Shown piece after piece: positions 1 through 7,520 of a stretch of DNA of 26,443 nt; the stretch's first letter is position 1; each line of letters starts with the position of its first letter. Origin of the DNA: AWTP1-13 sp044868325. GTDB lineage: Bacteria > Pseudomonadota > Alphaproteobacteria > Rhizobiales > Hyphomicrobiaceae. Position numbers and translations under genes: made by a program. Under the pieces are notes generated by a model, which was not told where the DNA came from, ran no database searches, and saw only the letters and a program-made list of their open reading frames with translations. The stretch covers positions 1 to 26,443 of the forward strand of contig JBIOWI010000186.1 in NCBI GenBank assembly GCA_044868325.1, read 5' to 3'.

Positions 1-9
1 GGCCTGGCG

Positions 10-81
10 CTCTGCCGCCCCCCGGCAGAGGCGAGGGGCTGATCCCGCTGGCAAACTGTTGCTGGCGATGGAGGTTTCCCG
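10..81 (+). promoter_or_regulatory. Candidate ROSE-like RNA thermometer in the hsp20 leader
   Basis: The leader can fold into successive hairpins. A perfect 8-bp stem pairs 10-17 with 23-30. A small GGG/CCC hairpin lies at about 35-47. In a third hairpin AAAC at 53-56 pairs with GUUU at 74-77, and UUGCU at 59-63 faces the Shine-Dalgarno GGAGG at 70-74, which is 7 nt before the ATG. In rhizobial ROSE elements a conserved U(U/C)GCU motif masks the Shine-Dalgarno sequence of small heat-shock genes at low temperature. Motif, position and gene all fit. The pairing was done by hand, and the transcription start and any RpoH promoter lie outside the window. Confidence 0.55.
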
Positions 82-567
82 ATGCCCGACAAACCCTGGC
101 TGCCCACACCCTGGGGCGGACGCGAGCTCGACCCGTTCTTCCGCGGCTTCCGCACCCAGCTCGATTCCCTGTTCGAGGACTGGTTCGGCCGCAGCATGGG
201 CGGCACGCTGGCGCCGCGCGTCGACGTGAGCGAGACCGCCAAGGAGGTGACGCTCAAGATCGAGCTGCCCGGCGTCGATGAGAAGGACATCGACGTGTCG
301 CTCTCCGGCAACCAGCTCACCATCAAAGGCGAGAAGAGGTCCGAGCACGAGGAGAAAACCGACGGCGAGAACGGCGGGCGCGTGTTCCACCGTGTCGAGC
401 GCTCGTTCGGGGCGTTCCAGCGCACCATGACGGTGCCCTTCGACGTGGAGCCCGACAAGGTTTCGGCCGACTTCAAGGACGGCGTGCTCACCATCACCCT
501 GCCCAAGCCCCAAGGCGCCGGCGAGCCGCCGCAGGCGCGCCGCATCGAGGTGAAGCGGACTCAGTAA
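82..567 (+). CDS. Small heat-shock protein, Hsp20/alpha-crystallin family
   Basis: This 161-aa protein is an ATP-independent holdase that keeps unfolding cytoplasmic proteins soluble until DnaK/ClpB refolds them. The alpha-crystallin domain runs from about residue 45 to 145 (starting PRVDVSETAKEVTLKIELPG) and includes the family signature ADFKDGVLTI. The C-terminal tail carries an I-x-V motif (IEV) of the kind that docks neighbouring subunits in the oligomer. Length is typical of the family. The ATG has GGAGG 7 nt upstream. The leader looks like a ROSE thermometer, so heat control of translation is likely. It appears monocistronic, with the next gene 167 nt away. Confidence 0.93.
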   Translation: MPDKPWLPTPWGGRELDPFFRGFRTQLDSLFEDWFGRSMGGTLAPRVDVSETAKEVTLKIELPGVDEKDIDVSLSGNQLTIKGEKRSEHEEKTDGENGGRVFHRVERSFGAFQRTMTVPFDVEPDKVSADFKDGVLTITLPKPQGAGEPPQARRIEVKRTQ

Positions 568-598
568 GGCGACCTCCCCGACCGCTTCTTCGGTCGCC
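568..598 (+). terminator. Possible terminator hairpin after hsp20
   Basis: Directly after the hsp20 stop, CGACCG at 579-584 pairs perfectly with CGGTCG at 591-596 around a 6-nt loop. An alternative outer pairing joins GGCGACC at 568-574 with GGTCGCC at 592-598. No T-tract follows, so intrinsic termination is uncertain. Confidence 0.3.
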
Positions 599-734
599 CG
601 GAGGCCGAGCGCAGCGAGGCTGTCCGGGAGCGATGGGTGCCGTGCGCCCGGCGCCGAGCCGGTGTCCTGGACAAGGCGCGTTCCGGCTGAGAACCTACGG
701 CCCATAACCTCTCAGCCCATCGCAGGAAGCGTCC

Positions 735-1610
735 ATGAAGCTGATCACGTTCGAGCGCGCCGGCCACACGAGCTATGGCGCCGTCAAGGACGGCGGCGTC
801 GTCGATCTGGGCTCACGCCTCGGCCACGAGGCGCCGGCCGCAATCGATCTGATCGGCAAGGGGCTCGCAGTGCAGGCGCAGGACATCGTCGCGCGCGCGG
901 CGCCCGATTTCCCCATGCAGTCCGTCAGGCTCGATCTCCCCATCCCCGCACCGGGCAAGATCCTGTGCGTCGGCATCAACTATCTCGACCGCAACGCCGA
1001 GTACAACGACGGCAGCGAGCAGCCTAAGAACCCCAGCGTGTTCCTCCGCGTCCCGGCCTCGTTCGTGGCGCACGGCCAGCCGCTCATCCGCCCGCCCGAG
1101 ACGCAGCAGTTCGACTACGAGGGCGAGATCGCGCTCGTGATCGGCAAGCGCGGCCGCCGCATTCCCTGCTCGACGGCCATGGAGCACATCTTCGGCTACA
1201 CCGTCTCCAACGAGGGCACCGCGCGCGAGTGGACGCGGCACGGCAAATTCAACGTCACCCAGGGCAAGAACTTCGACCGCTCCGGCTCCATCGGTCCCTG
1301 GATCGTCACGACCGATACGGCACCGGCAGGGCCGCTGCGCCTCATGACCCGCGTCAACGGCGAGGAGCGCCAGAACGACACCACCGACCGGCTGCTCTTC
1401 CCCTTCGACTTCCTCATCTCCTACCTCTCCACCTTCTCCACCCTGGAGCCTGGCGACATCATTCTCACCGGCACGCCCAACGGCGCTGGCGCCCGCTTCA
1501 ACCCGCCCAAGTGGTTGGTGCCCGGCGACGTGGTCGAGGTGGAGGTGGAGGGGATCGGCCTGTTGTCCAACTCTGTCGCCGATGAGGTGGCGTCCGTCGC
1601 CCGTCGATGA
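735..1610 (+). CDS. Fumarylacetoacetate hydrolase (FAH) family protein
   Basis: This 291-aa enzyme belongs to the FAH superfamily of metal-dependent C-C hydrolases, isomerases and decarboxylases acting on dicarbonyl acids from aromatic and other catabolism. The core begins near residue 70 (GKILCVGINYLDRNAEY). Metal-ligand segments are visible: the acidic cluster DYEGEIALVIGK and the Asp in NFDRSGSIGPW. The closing motif is LEPGDIILTGTPNGAG, followed by a VPGDVVEVEVEGIG strand. A 2-hydroxyhepta-2,4-diene-1,7-dioate isomerase-like or acylpyruvate hydrolase-like activity is plausible, but the substrate cannot be read from sequence. The start is supported by AGGAAG at 723-728. No catabolic genes flank it. 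Confidence 0.9.
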   Translation: MKLITFERAGHTSYGAVKDGGVVDLGSRLGHEAPAAIDLIGKGLAVQAQDIVARAAPDFPMQSVRLDLPIPAPGKILCVGINYLDRNAEYNDGSEQPKNPSVFLRVPASFVAHGQPLIRPPETQQFDYEGEIALVIGKRGRRIPCSTAMEHIFGYTVSNEGTAREWTRHGKFNVTQGKNFDRSGSIGPWIVTTDTAPAGPLRLMTRVNGEERQNDTTDRLLFPFDFLISYLSTFSTLEPGDIILTGTPNGAGARFNPPKWLVPGDVVEVEVEGIGLLSNSVADEVASVARR

Positions 1611-1760
1611 CGAGGTTTTTGATCCTTGGAGGGGGAACGCCGGACCAATCTCGCGCATTTACCATGCCGAAGCATGCAAGCGACATGCCCGCGCCGGGGC
1701 TCGAGCGCTGCTGACGCAAGCTTCGTCAGCTGTCGCACCACGTCCACAGATGGAGGACTC

Positions 1761-2099
1761 ATGGCTCCCGAACGCTTTTCGGCACGTCTTGCGGGCGCTC
1801 TCATCGCCAGCGGCGTAATTCTCTCGGTCGTCCCGTCGGCAACTGCGGCCCCGGCTGGCGGTGGCGCGCTGGGCAACGCACCGCCCCCCGCAACAACCGG
1901 CGGCGAGCGGATCCAGTATCGGAACGGCACCTGTGCCGAGCTGCGGCGCGCCTGCCTCTACAAGCGCGAGCTGGGCGAGACCGGACAGGGCAACTGCAGC
2001 AGGTACCGAGCGGAGTGCTCCGGCCGCAGCGGATATTCCTCCTCCTACTCGCGGTACCGGTCATACAGGGCGTACCGCCCGTGGCGATACTACGACTAG
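1761..2099 (+). CDS. Small exported protein, unknown function
   Basis: This is a 112-aa protein of no family I recognise. It opens with a convincing Sec signal (MAPERFSARLAGALIASGVI..., Ala-rich, likely cut after SATAA). The mature chain is Gly/Pro/Ala-rich, then has four Cys residues (GTCAELRRACLY, GNCSRYRAECSG), and ends in a Ser/Tyr/Arg-rich tail (SSSYSRYRSYRAYRPW). The Cys pattern suggests two disulfides in the periplasm. The ATG at 1761 is chosen because TGGAGGA lies just upstream at 1751-1757; the frame stays open further 5' but without a signal peptide. Confidence 0.72.
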   Translation: MAPERFSARLAGALIASGVILSVVPSATAAPAGGGALGNAPPPATTGGERIQYRNGTCAELRRACLYKRELGETGQGNCSRYRAECSGRSGYSSSYSRYRSYRAYRPWRYYD

Positions 2100-2102
2100 C
2101 CC

Positions 2103-2159
2103 GAGCTGCCTCACAGCTCGCCGAGGTGCCTGGCTCGCATCCTTTTTCGGGTCAGGCAC
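2103..2159 (+). terminator. Hairpins downstream of the small exported protein gene
   Basis: GAGCTG at 2103-2108 pairs with CAGCTC at 2114-2119 just after the stop codon. GTGCCT at 2126-2131 can pair with AGGCAC at 2154-2159 across a loop containing a run of five T. This may be a transcription terminator or a leader structure for the next gene. Confidence 0.28.
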
Positions 2160-2293
2160 TCTCTGCTGTGCTGCGGGGCTCATTGCGGCGCGAGGTGTGC
2201 TGCGGCACGTATCGCCCCAGGCACCTTGCAGAACGGCTCCCATACCTCGACAATGACGGAGCGCTCAGCCCTGGGAATGACAGGGCCGGCTCC

Positions 2294-3262
2294 ATGGCCC
2301 GGTGGCCCGACATGACCGCATCCCACAGCGACGCCTTCGGCTTCACCGCACCCCACGATGCGCCGATCCCCTATCTGCAGCGTATCCGCGAGTATTACGA
2401 GGGCCTGGGCTACGGCGCTCCCTACGAATGGGCGCACTACGCGCACGTGCCGTTCCACCGCCTGGCCAAGCCGCTCAGCGAAGCGCGCGTGACGATCGTC
2501 ACCACCGCCGCGCCCCACCAGCCCGGCAAGGGCGACCAGGGCCCCGGCGCGCCCTACAACGCCGCGGTCAAGTTCTACACGGTCTATTCGGGCGACACGC
2601 GCGAGGACCACGACCTGCGCATCTCCCACGTCGCCATCGACCGCAAGCACACTAGCGCCGAGGATCCCGGCACCTACTTCCCGCTGCCGGGGCTGCGCCG
2701 CGCCGCTGTCCGCGGCCGCGTCGGCGCCGTCGCCCCGCGCTTCCACGGGCTCCCTACCAACCGCAGCCACCGCACGACGCTGGAGGTGGACTGCCCCGAG
2801 GTGCTGGCCCGCTGCAAGGCCGATGCCGTCGATGCGGCGCTCCTGGTGCCCAACTGCCCGGTCTGCCACCAGAGCGTCAGCCTGTGCGCGCGCCTCCTGG
2901 AGGAGAACGGCATCGCCACCGTGGTCATGGGCTGCGCCAAGGACATCGTGGAATATGTGGGCGTGCCGCGCTTCCTGTTCTCCGACTTCCCGCTCGGCAA
3001 TGCCGCCGGCAAGCCACGCGACCCAGCCTCCCAGGCCACCACCCTGGGGCTGGCCTTTGCCCTGTTGGAAGCTGCGCCGGCGCCCCGCACGACCGTGCAG
3101 TCGCCCTTGGTATGGAATGAGGCGGGCGCGGATTGGAAGCTCGACTATTCCAACATCGCCCGCCTGTCTCCCGAGGAGATCGCCCGCCGTCGCGCCGAGT
3201 TCGACCGGGGCAAGGCGGTGGCAAAGACCCTGCGGGAGGGCGCCAAGGCCACGAGCGGCTAA
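2294..3262 (+). CDS. Glycine/sarcosine/betaine reductase component B-like protein (Cys form)
   Basis: This 322-aa protein resembles the stand-alone GrdB-like family annotated as 'glycine/sarcosine/betaine reductase selenoprotein B family'. Supporting stretches are the N-terminal PYLQRIREYYEGLGY and HVPFHRLAKPLSEARV, the middle segment DLRISHVAIDR, and the redox centre VPNCPVCHQSV with the downstream DFPLGNAAGKP. In clostridial GrdB and many relatives the first Cys of this motif is selenocysteine encoded by TGA; here the codon at 2855 is TGC, giving C188-P-V-C191. The substrate is unknown and no GrdA, GrdC or thioredoxin gene is nearby. The frame is open from 2015, but that extension overlaps the previous gene; ATG 2294 has AGGG 8 nt upstream. 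Confidence 0.75.
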   Translation: MARWPDMTASHSDAFGFTAPHDAPIPYLQRIREYYEGLGYGAPYEWAHYAHVPFHRLAKPLSEARVTIVTTAAPHQPGKGDQGPGAPYNAAVKFYTVYSGDTREDHDLRISHVAIDRKHTSAEDPGTYFPLPGLRRAAVRGRVGAVAPRFHGLPTNRSHRTTLEVDCPEVLARCKADAVDAALLVPNCPVCHQSVSLCARLLEENGIATVVMGCAKDIVEYVGVPRFLFSDFPLGNAAGKPRDPASQATTLGLAFALLEAAPAPRTTVQSPLVWNEAGADWKLDYSNIARLSPEEIARRRAEFDRGKAVAKTLREGAKATSG

Positions 3263-3293
3263 GCCGTCGGGTTAGACCCTTCGCCGACCCGGT

Positions 3294-3349
3294 GTCAGAC
3301 CCCCTTGCGTCATCGTCGCGATCTTATTCCAACGGCGGAGGGGTCTGAC
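3294..3349. repeat. Inverted repeat between convergent genes; bidirectional terminator or REP-like element
   Basis: GTCAGACCCC at 3294-3303 is perfectly complementary to GGGGTCTGAC at 3340-3349, with a 36-nt spacer. It lies between the stop of the GrdB-like gene and the stop of the facing minus-strand gene, so it can form the same hairpin in either transcript. Similar GTCAGACCCC palindromes are widespread in proteobacterial intergenic regions. Confidence 0.55.
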
Positions 3350-3369
3350 CCCGGTCCTCCCGGACTCCG

Positions 3370-3792
3370 TCAGCGTCGGTAGGGGTAGCAGCGGCCCGGA
3401 TCGAGGGTGAGGCCATAGTGCCGGGCGAGCTGGCGGATGGCGTCGCCGTGCTCGGGGTAGGGATCGGAGTTGTCGGCGCCGACGATGATAGGCTTGAACG
3501 ACCTCTCGTCCTTCCCGAGGGGCGGTAGCATGGCCGTCACCAGCGTGTTGCCCTCAGCATCCCGCAGGGTGAGGAACAGCGGCATGACGCGCTGGATGTG
3601 CGCCTTCAGGCCGATGTTCTGCTCGATGTAGGGGGCCGAGCGCGGCGGCACGTAGCTCTTGGTGGCCTGCTCATAAGCCTGCTTGAAGTACTTCTCGACG
3701 GCGTGGTTCATGGCGCCCGACTCGAGAGCAGCTTCGCCCTCGGTCTCGATACGGAACCATGTCTTGGGCGGGGCATCGCACACGTACTGCAT
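3370..3792 (-). CDS. Hypothetical protein, 140 aa
   Basis: I do not recognise a named family. The protein starts MQYVCDAPPKTWFRIETEGE and reads as a soluble cytoplasmic protein without signal peptide or membrane span. It has a helical stretch (EKYFKQAYEQATKSY), a strand-rich centre (PLFLTLRDAEGNTLVTAMLP), and a conserved-looking tail (DAIRQLARHYGLTLDPGRCYPY). The start at 3792 is supported by GGAGCG a few bases upstream. The frame stays open 43 codons further 5', but that part has no ribosome-binding site and looks non-coding. It faces the GrdB-like gene convergently. Confidence 0.7.
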   Translation of the reverse strand: MQYVCDAPPKTWFRIETEGEAALESGAMNHAVEKYFKQAYEQATKSYVPPRSAPYIEQNIGLKAHIQRVMPLFLTLRDAEGNTLVTAMLPPLGKDERSFKPIIVGADNSDPYPEHGDAIRQLARHYGLTLDPGRCYPYRR

Positions 3793-4193
3793 CGTCCGCT
3801 CCTGACAAGTGGATTGCGTCTGCCGAAGTGAGTTGGATCTCGTCTGGCGATATAGGCGCGCGAGGGCGCAAGTATAAGGCTTCGTAGCAACGCCAGCATG
3901 CCACGCAAATGCGACCGGCACTAGACCGGCGCACGGCGATGCCCCGGACTCGCCTCAGCTGGCGAGCCGGTGGGAGAGGGGATCGGCCCACTCGGCCGGA
4001 ACGATCGTCGGCCGCCGGCACGGGCCACGGGGCGCAGGCGTCTACCGGGGTGAGGGCGGGGCTCTTGTCGAGGAACGGCTAGGCTAGGATAAGGATGGCG
4101 GCCGGCGGGCCGCAATGCAGGGCTTGCGATGAGGGATCGCGACAGGACGACGGACGATGTGTCTCCCTGTCGCGCTCACGACCGTGTTATCGC
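3793..4193. other. Intergenic stretch, no gene seen
   Basis: Open frames here are short, lack ribosome-binding sites and carry no recognisable motif. It must hold the promoter of the minus-strand 140-aa gene, but no good -35/-10 pair is visible. The only clear structure is a perfect hairpin, CTCGCC at 3949-3954 with GGCGAG at 3961-3966, which could end the transcript of the 49-aa gene located to its right. Confidence 0.4.
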
Positions 4194-4343
4194 TTACATC
4201 TTGCCGGTCGGCTTCTTCTTCATCGGCTTCTCCGTCTTCGTCTTCTTCTTCCCGGCGGCGAACGCGTCGTCGGAGCTGACGAGGGGGAGCATGACAGCCG
4301 TGCCGAACGCGGCGAGGATGCTTGCGATGAGCAGCTTCTTCAC
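4194..4343 (-). CDS. Tiny exported Lys-rich protein, 49 aa
   Basis: The product is an N-terminal signal peptide (VKKLLIASILAAFGTAVMLP, likely cut after DAFA) plus a mature tail of about 20 residues that is almost half Lys (AGKKKTKTEKPMKKKPTGKM). A GTG start is inferred because GGAGG sits 7 nt upstream of it; an upstream ATG in the same frame adds a non-signal-like stretch. Function is unknown. Such small cationic exported peptides may bind anionic envelope polymers or nucleic acid, which is inference only. It faces away from the GTPase gene to its right. Confidence 0.65.
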   Translation of the reverse strand: MKKLLIASILAAFGTAVMLPLVSSDDAFAAGKKKTKTEKPMKKKPTGKM

Positions 4344-4553
4344 GGGGGGACCTCCGTTGTTCCCAATACCGTCGGACGATCCAACACCTTGGATGCTCAT
4401 GACAATCGGGGCGATTGCTGAGGAATGCAGAGATTAGTCCCGTCCCTGTGGTTCTCGTCGGACACCCATCGCAGCTGCCGTGGCGAGGACTGGCCATGGA
4501 AGTCCGAGGAAAGCCCATCCGACAAAGTCCGGGCGTTTTCCCTCGATACGGTG

Positions 4554-4582
4554 TTGATCAAGACACACACTTCCCTTAAAAT
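4554..4582 (+). promoter_or_regulatory. Sigma70-like promoter upstream of the short GTPase gene
   Basis: TTGATC at 4554-4559 and TAAAAT at 4577-4582 are separated by 17 nt in a locally AT-rich patch. Predicted initiation near 4589 gives a leader of about 44 nt to the TTG at 4633, which agrees with using that start rather than the TTG at 4603. Confidence 0.55.
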
Positions 4583-4632
4583 CCGCTTTTTCGTTGTAGA
4601 CCTTGGGTGCCGGGTCAAGGGGGGCAGGTCCG

Positions 4633-5769
4633 TTGAGCGTAGCGCGTAGTCGAGTGGTGCCTCTGAGGCCGTTGTCACCTCAAGAGGCAGGCGATGCCGC
4701 TGTTGCGAGAGTCAATGGCGAGCTGACCGCCGAGCACGGGCCGCCGGGCGGCGCCGTCAGGACACGGGTCGGGCCTCCCCGGTTGGCTGTCCAGCCGAGT
4801 GGCGATGCACGCAGGTTGCTGGCGCTTCAGCCCGAGAGCGCGTCCATTCCCGCAGGAGCCATTGCGCTCGATGCTGTGCATACGCCGACAGCCAAGGTCA
4901 TTCACCAGCTGAGGCAGGCCCGGCATAGGCTGCAGCGCGCCGCCTCGCCGGAGCTGCGCCTCTCCCCAGCTATCCGCGCCCTGTGGCGGACGGAGATGCG
5001 GCTTGATCGTCCGCTCCGGGTCGCAGTGTGCGGTGAGGTCAACTCTGGCAAATCCTCCCTTGCCAATCTGCTGGCGGGCATCGAGAGCCTTCCCACCGCC
5101 ATCATCTCCAACACCCGCATTCCCACGCTGCTCTACTACGCCGGGGAGCCGGAGATCTGGACGGTGCAGGAGAACGGCAAGCGTGCGCGCCTGCGCAGCG
5201 ATCGCGGCATGCCGCGCGAGGCGATCTTCCGGATCGAGGTCGGCCTGCCGTCTCCCCGCTTGCGGGGTGTTCAGATCCTCGATCTGCCCGGCCTCGTCGA
5301 CCCACGGTCGGGCCTTCCCCTGATTGACCCTACCGCCCATCACGTGGATACGGCGATCTGGTGCACCATGTCCACCCAGGCCTGGAAGGAGAGCGAGAGG
5401 ACCGCCTGGAGCCTGCTGCCTCCGCGGCTCGGCAGCCGCGGGTTGCTGGTGGCCACGCACCGAGATCTTCTGCATGACCCGCGCGACCGGGAGAAGCTGC
5501 TGGGCCGTCTGCGCCATGAGGTCGGCAAGTCGTTCGCCGGCATCATTCTCGTCTCCACCGCCGAGGCACTTGCCGTCATGGGCAAGGATCGGCGCGGTTT
5601 GGACGGCGCTGCCTGGATCGCGAGCGGGGCGGAAGCGCTCGAGAGCGCGCTCGGAGACTTGCTCGTGCGCGTGCGGGAGCAGCGGGCCACTGCCGCGCTG
5701 CGCATGACGAGCAGGGTCGCGCACCGCGCCCTGGCGCGCATTGACGACGAAGCGGATCTCGGCTCTTAG
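4633..5769 (+). CDS. Short dynamin-like GTPase
   Basis: This P-loop GTPase is about 378 aa. It has G1 GEVNSGKSS at residues 134-142, a likely G2 Thr in TAIISNTRIPT, and G3 DLPG at 217-220. At the G4 position it has THRD at 275-278 in place of NKxD. The G1 and G3 context is like dynamin-family and YjdA/CrfC-type GTPases, but the protein stops about 90 residues after G4, so it lacks the long helical stalk that drives membrane remodelling. The roughly 130-residue N-terminal region ends in a helical, basic segment (KVIHQLRQARHRLQRA). TTG 4633 is preferred for its AAGGGG 8-10 nt upstream; TTG 4603 and a GTG at 4654 are alternatives. A full-length dynamin-like gene lies 2.9 kb downstream. Confidence 0.8.
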   Translation: MSVARSRVVPLRPLSPQEAGDAAVARVNGELTAEHGPPGGAVRTRVGPPRLAVQPSGDARRLLALQPESASIPAGAIALDAVHTPTAKVIHQLRQARHRLQRAASPELRLSPAIRALWRTEMRLDRPLRVAVCGEVNSGKSSLANLLAGIESLPTAIISNTRIPTLLYYAGEPEIWTVQENGKRARLRSDRGMPREAIFRIEVGLPSPRLRGVQILDLPGLVDPRSGLPLIDPTAHHVDTAIWCTMSTQAWKESERTAWSLLPPRLGSRGLLVATHRDLLHDPRDREKLLGRLRHEVGKSFAGIILVSTAEALAVMGKDRRGLDGAAWIASGAEALESALGDLLVRVREQRATAALRMTSRVAHRALARIDDEADLGS

Positions 5770-6147
5770 CGCCTGCTCGGCAGCGGCTCCGAGTGGCAGC
5801 TGCATGGAGGGCGATGCGGCTCGTGCCGGTCGGCGATACACGCGCGGGTGTAGGAAAAGGCTTTATGCAACCGATCCGCGCTGACCCTAGTTGGAATAGG
5901 CGGTTGGCGTACGGCTCGCGATGTGGCATGAATTTGCGGCCAACCCATTTTCGCCGCAATCCACAGGGCATCGTGGGACAGCTTCGGCCAAGGAGGGTGC
6001 AACATCTCCATCGGCTTACAGGAGCGAGGGAAGGCAGCACGGGCTGCAGAAAATTATCCCGTATCATGGCCTTTCGGTATAATGATTGGCGCTCTTGCTG
6101 AGCGGGCGCGGTTCTGGGGGACGCGGTTGGGCGGCTTCGTCTGGGGG
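5770..6147 (+). other. Intergenic stretch with possible terminator and promoter
   Basis: Just after the GTPase stop, CTCGG at 5776-5780 pairs with CCGAG at 5789-5793, extendable with wobbles to 8 bp, without a T-tract. Near the right end TATAAT at 6078-6083 is a perfect -10 hexamer, but no good -35 lies 16-18 nt upstream. An ATG inside it at 6082 is in frame with the LysM gene and is unlikely to be its start. No gene is supported here. Confidence 0.4.
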
Positions 6148-7461
6148 ATGGACAGGATGTTGCGGTCGAAACAGGGTCTAAACTGGCTTACGAGCCTGCC
6201 GGCTGTCTTGGCTTTGCTCGCCGTTGTCGCGGGACTCCTGCGGCCCGGCACGCTTGAGGCCCAGACGTGCGGCACCGAGCACACGGTCAAGGAGGGCGAG
6301 ACGCTGGCGCAGATCGCCGCCCGCGTCTACGGCAATCCCACCCAGTGGACCGTGATCTTCTACGCCAACCAGGATCGGCTCGGCGGCAACATCTCGCTGC
6401 TGGTGCCGGGGCTGTCCCTCAGGCTGCCCTGCATCGGCGGAGCGCAGGCACCGGCCGCCGCCACGACACCAGCGGCGCCGCCCCCCGGCGCAGGCCCGGC
6501 GGCGGTCGCCTCGCAGACGCCGGGCGAGCCCGCGTTCGTGATCTCGTCGGTGTTGAACCGCGTGGAGTTCCTGACGGCCGACGGCTTCGCGCCTTACACG
6601 GGCCGCGCGCTGGAAGGCGGCGGCATGCTCACGCACGTCATCAGCGCCGCCATGAGCCTCGTCAAGGAGGAGTCTAAGGGCCGCTTCGACTTCGGCATCT
6701 CCTGGGTCAACGACTGGGCAGCGCACTTGAACCCACTGCTGCTGACGCGCGCCTTCGATGTCGGCTTTCCTTGGGCCCGGCCCGACTGCGAGGGAACGCC
6801 CAATCTCGATCAAAGCTCCCAGTTCCGCTGCCAGCGGTTCTTCTTCTCCGAGCCGCTCTACGAGGTGCTCACAGGGCTCTTCGTGCGCAACAACTCGAAG
6901 GTGAAGTCTCTCAGGAGAGAGGAGATCTCCGGCCTCACGCTGTGCCGGCCCGCGGGCTATCCCGTCCACGAGCTCGACAAGGACGGCCGCAATTGGGTGA
7001 AGGACGGCATCGTCACCCTGATGCGTCCTCCCTCGGTCGACGAGTGCTTCCGCCTGCTCGACACCGGCGCGGTGGATGGCGTTGTGGAAGCTGAGCTGGC
7101 GGGCCGCGCCAGCATCACCTCGCTCGGGCTCGCCGGAAAGGTGCGCATGATCGATCAGCCGGTGGCGCTCACCACCTATCACGTGCTGATCTCCAAGTCG
7201 CACCCGCACGCGCGCACAATCCTCTACTACATCAACGCCTCGATGGAGAGGCTGCGCGAGCGCGGCGAGTACGACCGCATCATCGAGCGCCACCTCGGGC
7301 GCTTCTGGGAGGCCCAGGTCACGCCGAGCGCCAACATGGGCACCACACCTGCCAGCAGCAACAAGAAGGGTGGCGCGCGCGAGCCGCAGCAGGTGGACGG
7401 TCCTTCGACCCTCGCCGGCGGCCCGGACCCGAAGATCAAGAGCGAGCCGCCGAGAAAATAG
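6148..7461 (+). CDS. LysM domain fused to a periplasmic solute-binding protein domain
   Basis: This 437-aa protein begins with a hydrophobic signal or anchor (WLTSLPAVLALLAVVAGLL, residues about 14-33). One LysM peptidoglycan-binding domain follows at about 44-95 (starts EHTVKEGETLAQIAARVYGN). After an Ala/Pro linker, an SBP_bac_3-like periplasmic binding domain runs from about 139 to 395 (starts VEFLTADGFAPYTG, ends YINASMERLRERGEYDRIIE). A Gly/Ser/Lys-rich tail follows. Family knowledge suggests binding of a small ligand near the cell wall; no ABC-transporter permease is nearby, so a sensing or scaffolding role is possible. ATG 6148 is preferred over ATG 6082. It is codirectional with both GTPase genes. 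Confidence 0.8.
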   Translation: MDRMLRSKQGLNWLTSLPAVLALLAVVAGLLRPGTLEAQTCGTEHTVKEGETLAQIAARVYGNPTQWTVIFYANQDRLGGNISLLVPGLSLRLPCIGGAQAPAAATTPAAPPPGAGPAAVASQTPGEPAFVISSVLNRVEFLTADGFAPYTGRALEGGGMLTHVISAAMSLVKEESKGRFDFGISWVNDWAAHLNPLLLTRAFDVGFPWARPDCEGTPNLDQSSQFRCQRFFFSEPLYEVLTGLFVRNNSKVKSLRREEISGLTLCRPAGYPVHELDKDGRNWVKDGIVTLMRPPSVDECFRLLDTGAVDGVVEAELAGRASITSLGLAGKVRMIDQPVALTTYHVLISKSHPHARTILYYINASMERLRERGEYDRIIERHLGRFWEAQVTPSANMGTTPASSNKKGGAREPQQVDGPSTLAGGPDPKIKSEPPRK

Positions 7462-7520
7462 CTGCCCCGTCCGTCGCGGCGGCAAGGATGGCCGTCGCGG
7501 CTCGATGGTACTCGATGGTA

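Noticed and set aside
2015..2293. N-terminal extension of the GrdB-like gene
   Set aside because: It overlaps the exported protein gene, has no family similarity, and a supported ATG exists at 2294.
4129..4437. Plus-strand 102-codon frame with a hydrophobic stretch
   Set aside because: The hydrophobic part is the antisense of the Lys-rich and signal segments of the 49-aa gene, which has GGAGG at a proper distance on its own strand.
4675..5841. A 388-codon minus-strand open frame
   Set aside because: It overlaps the short GTPase, whose G1 and G3 motifs are on the plus strand. The antisense reading lacks any motif.
7501..7520. Tandem 10-bp direct repeat CTCGATGGTA as a target-site duplication
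   Set aside because: The two copies are adjacent with nothing between them, so replication slippage is simpler than transposition.
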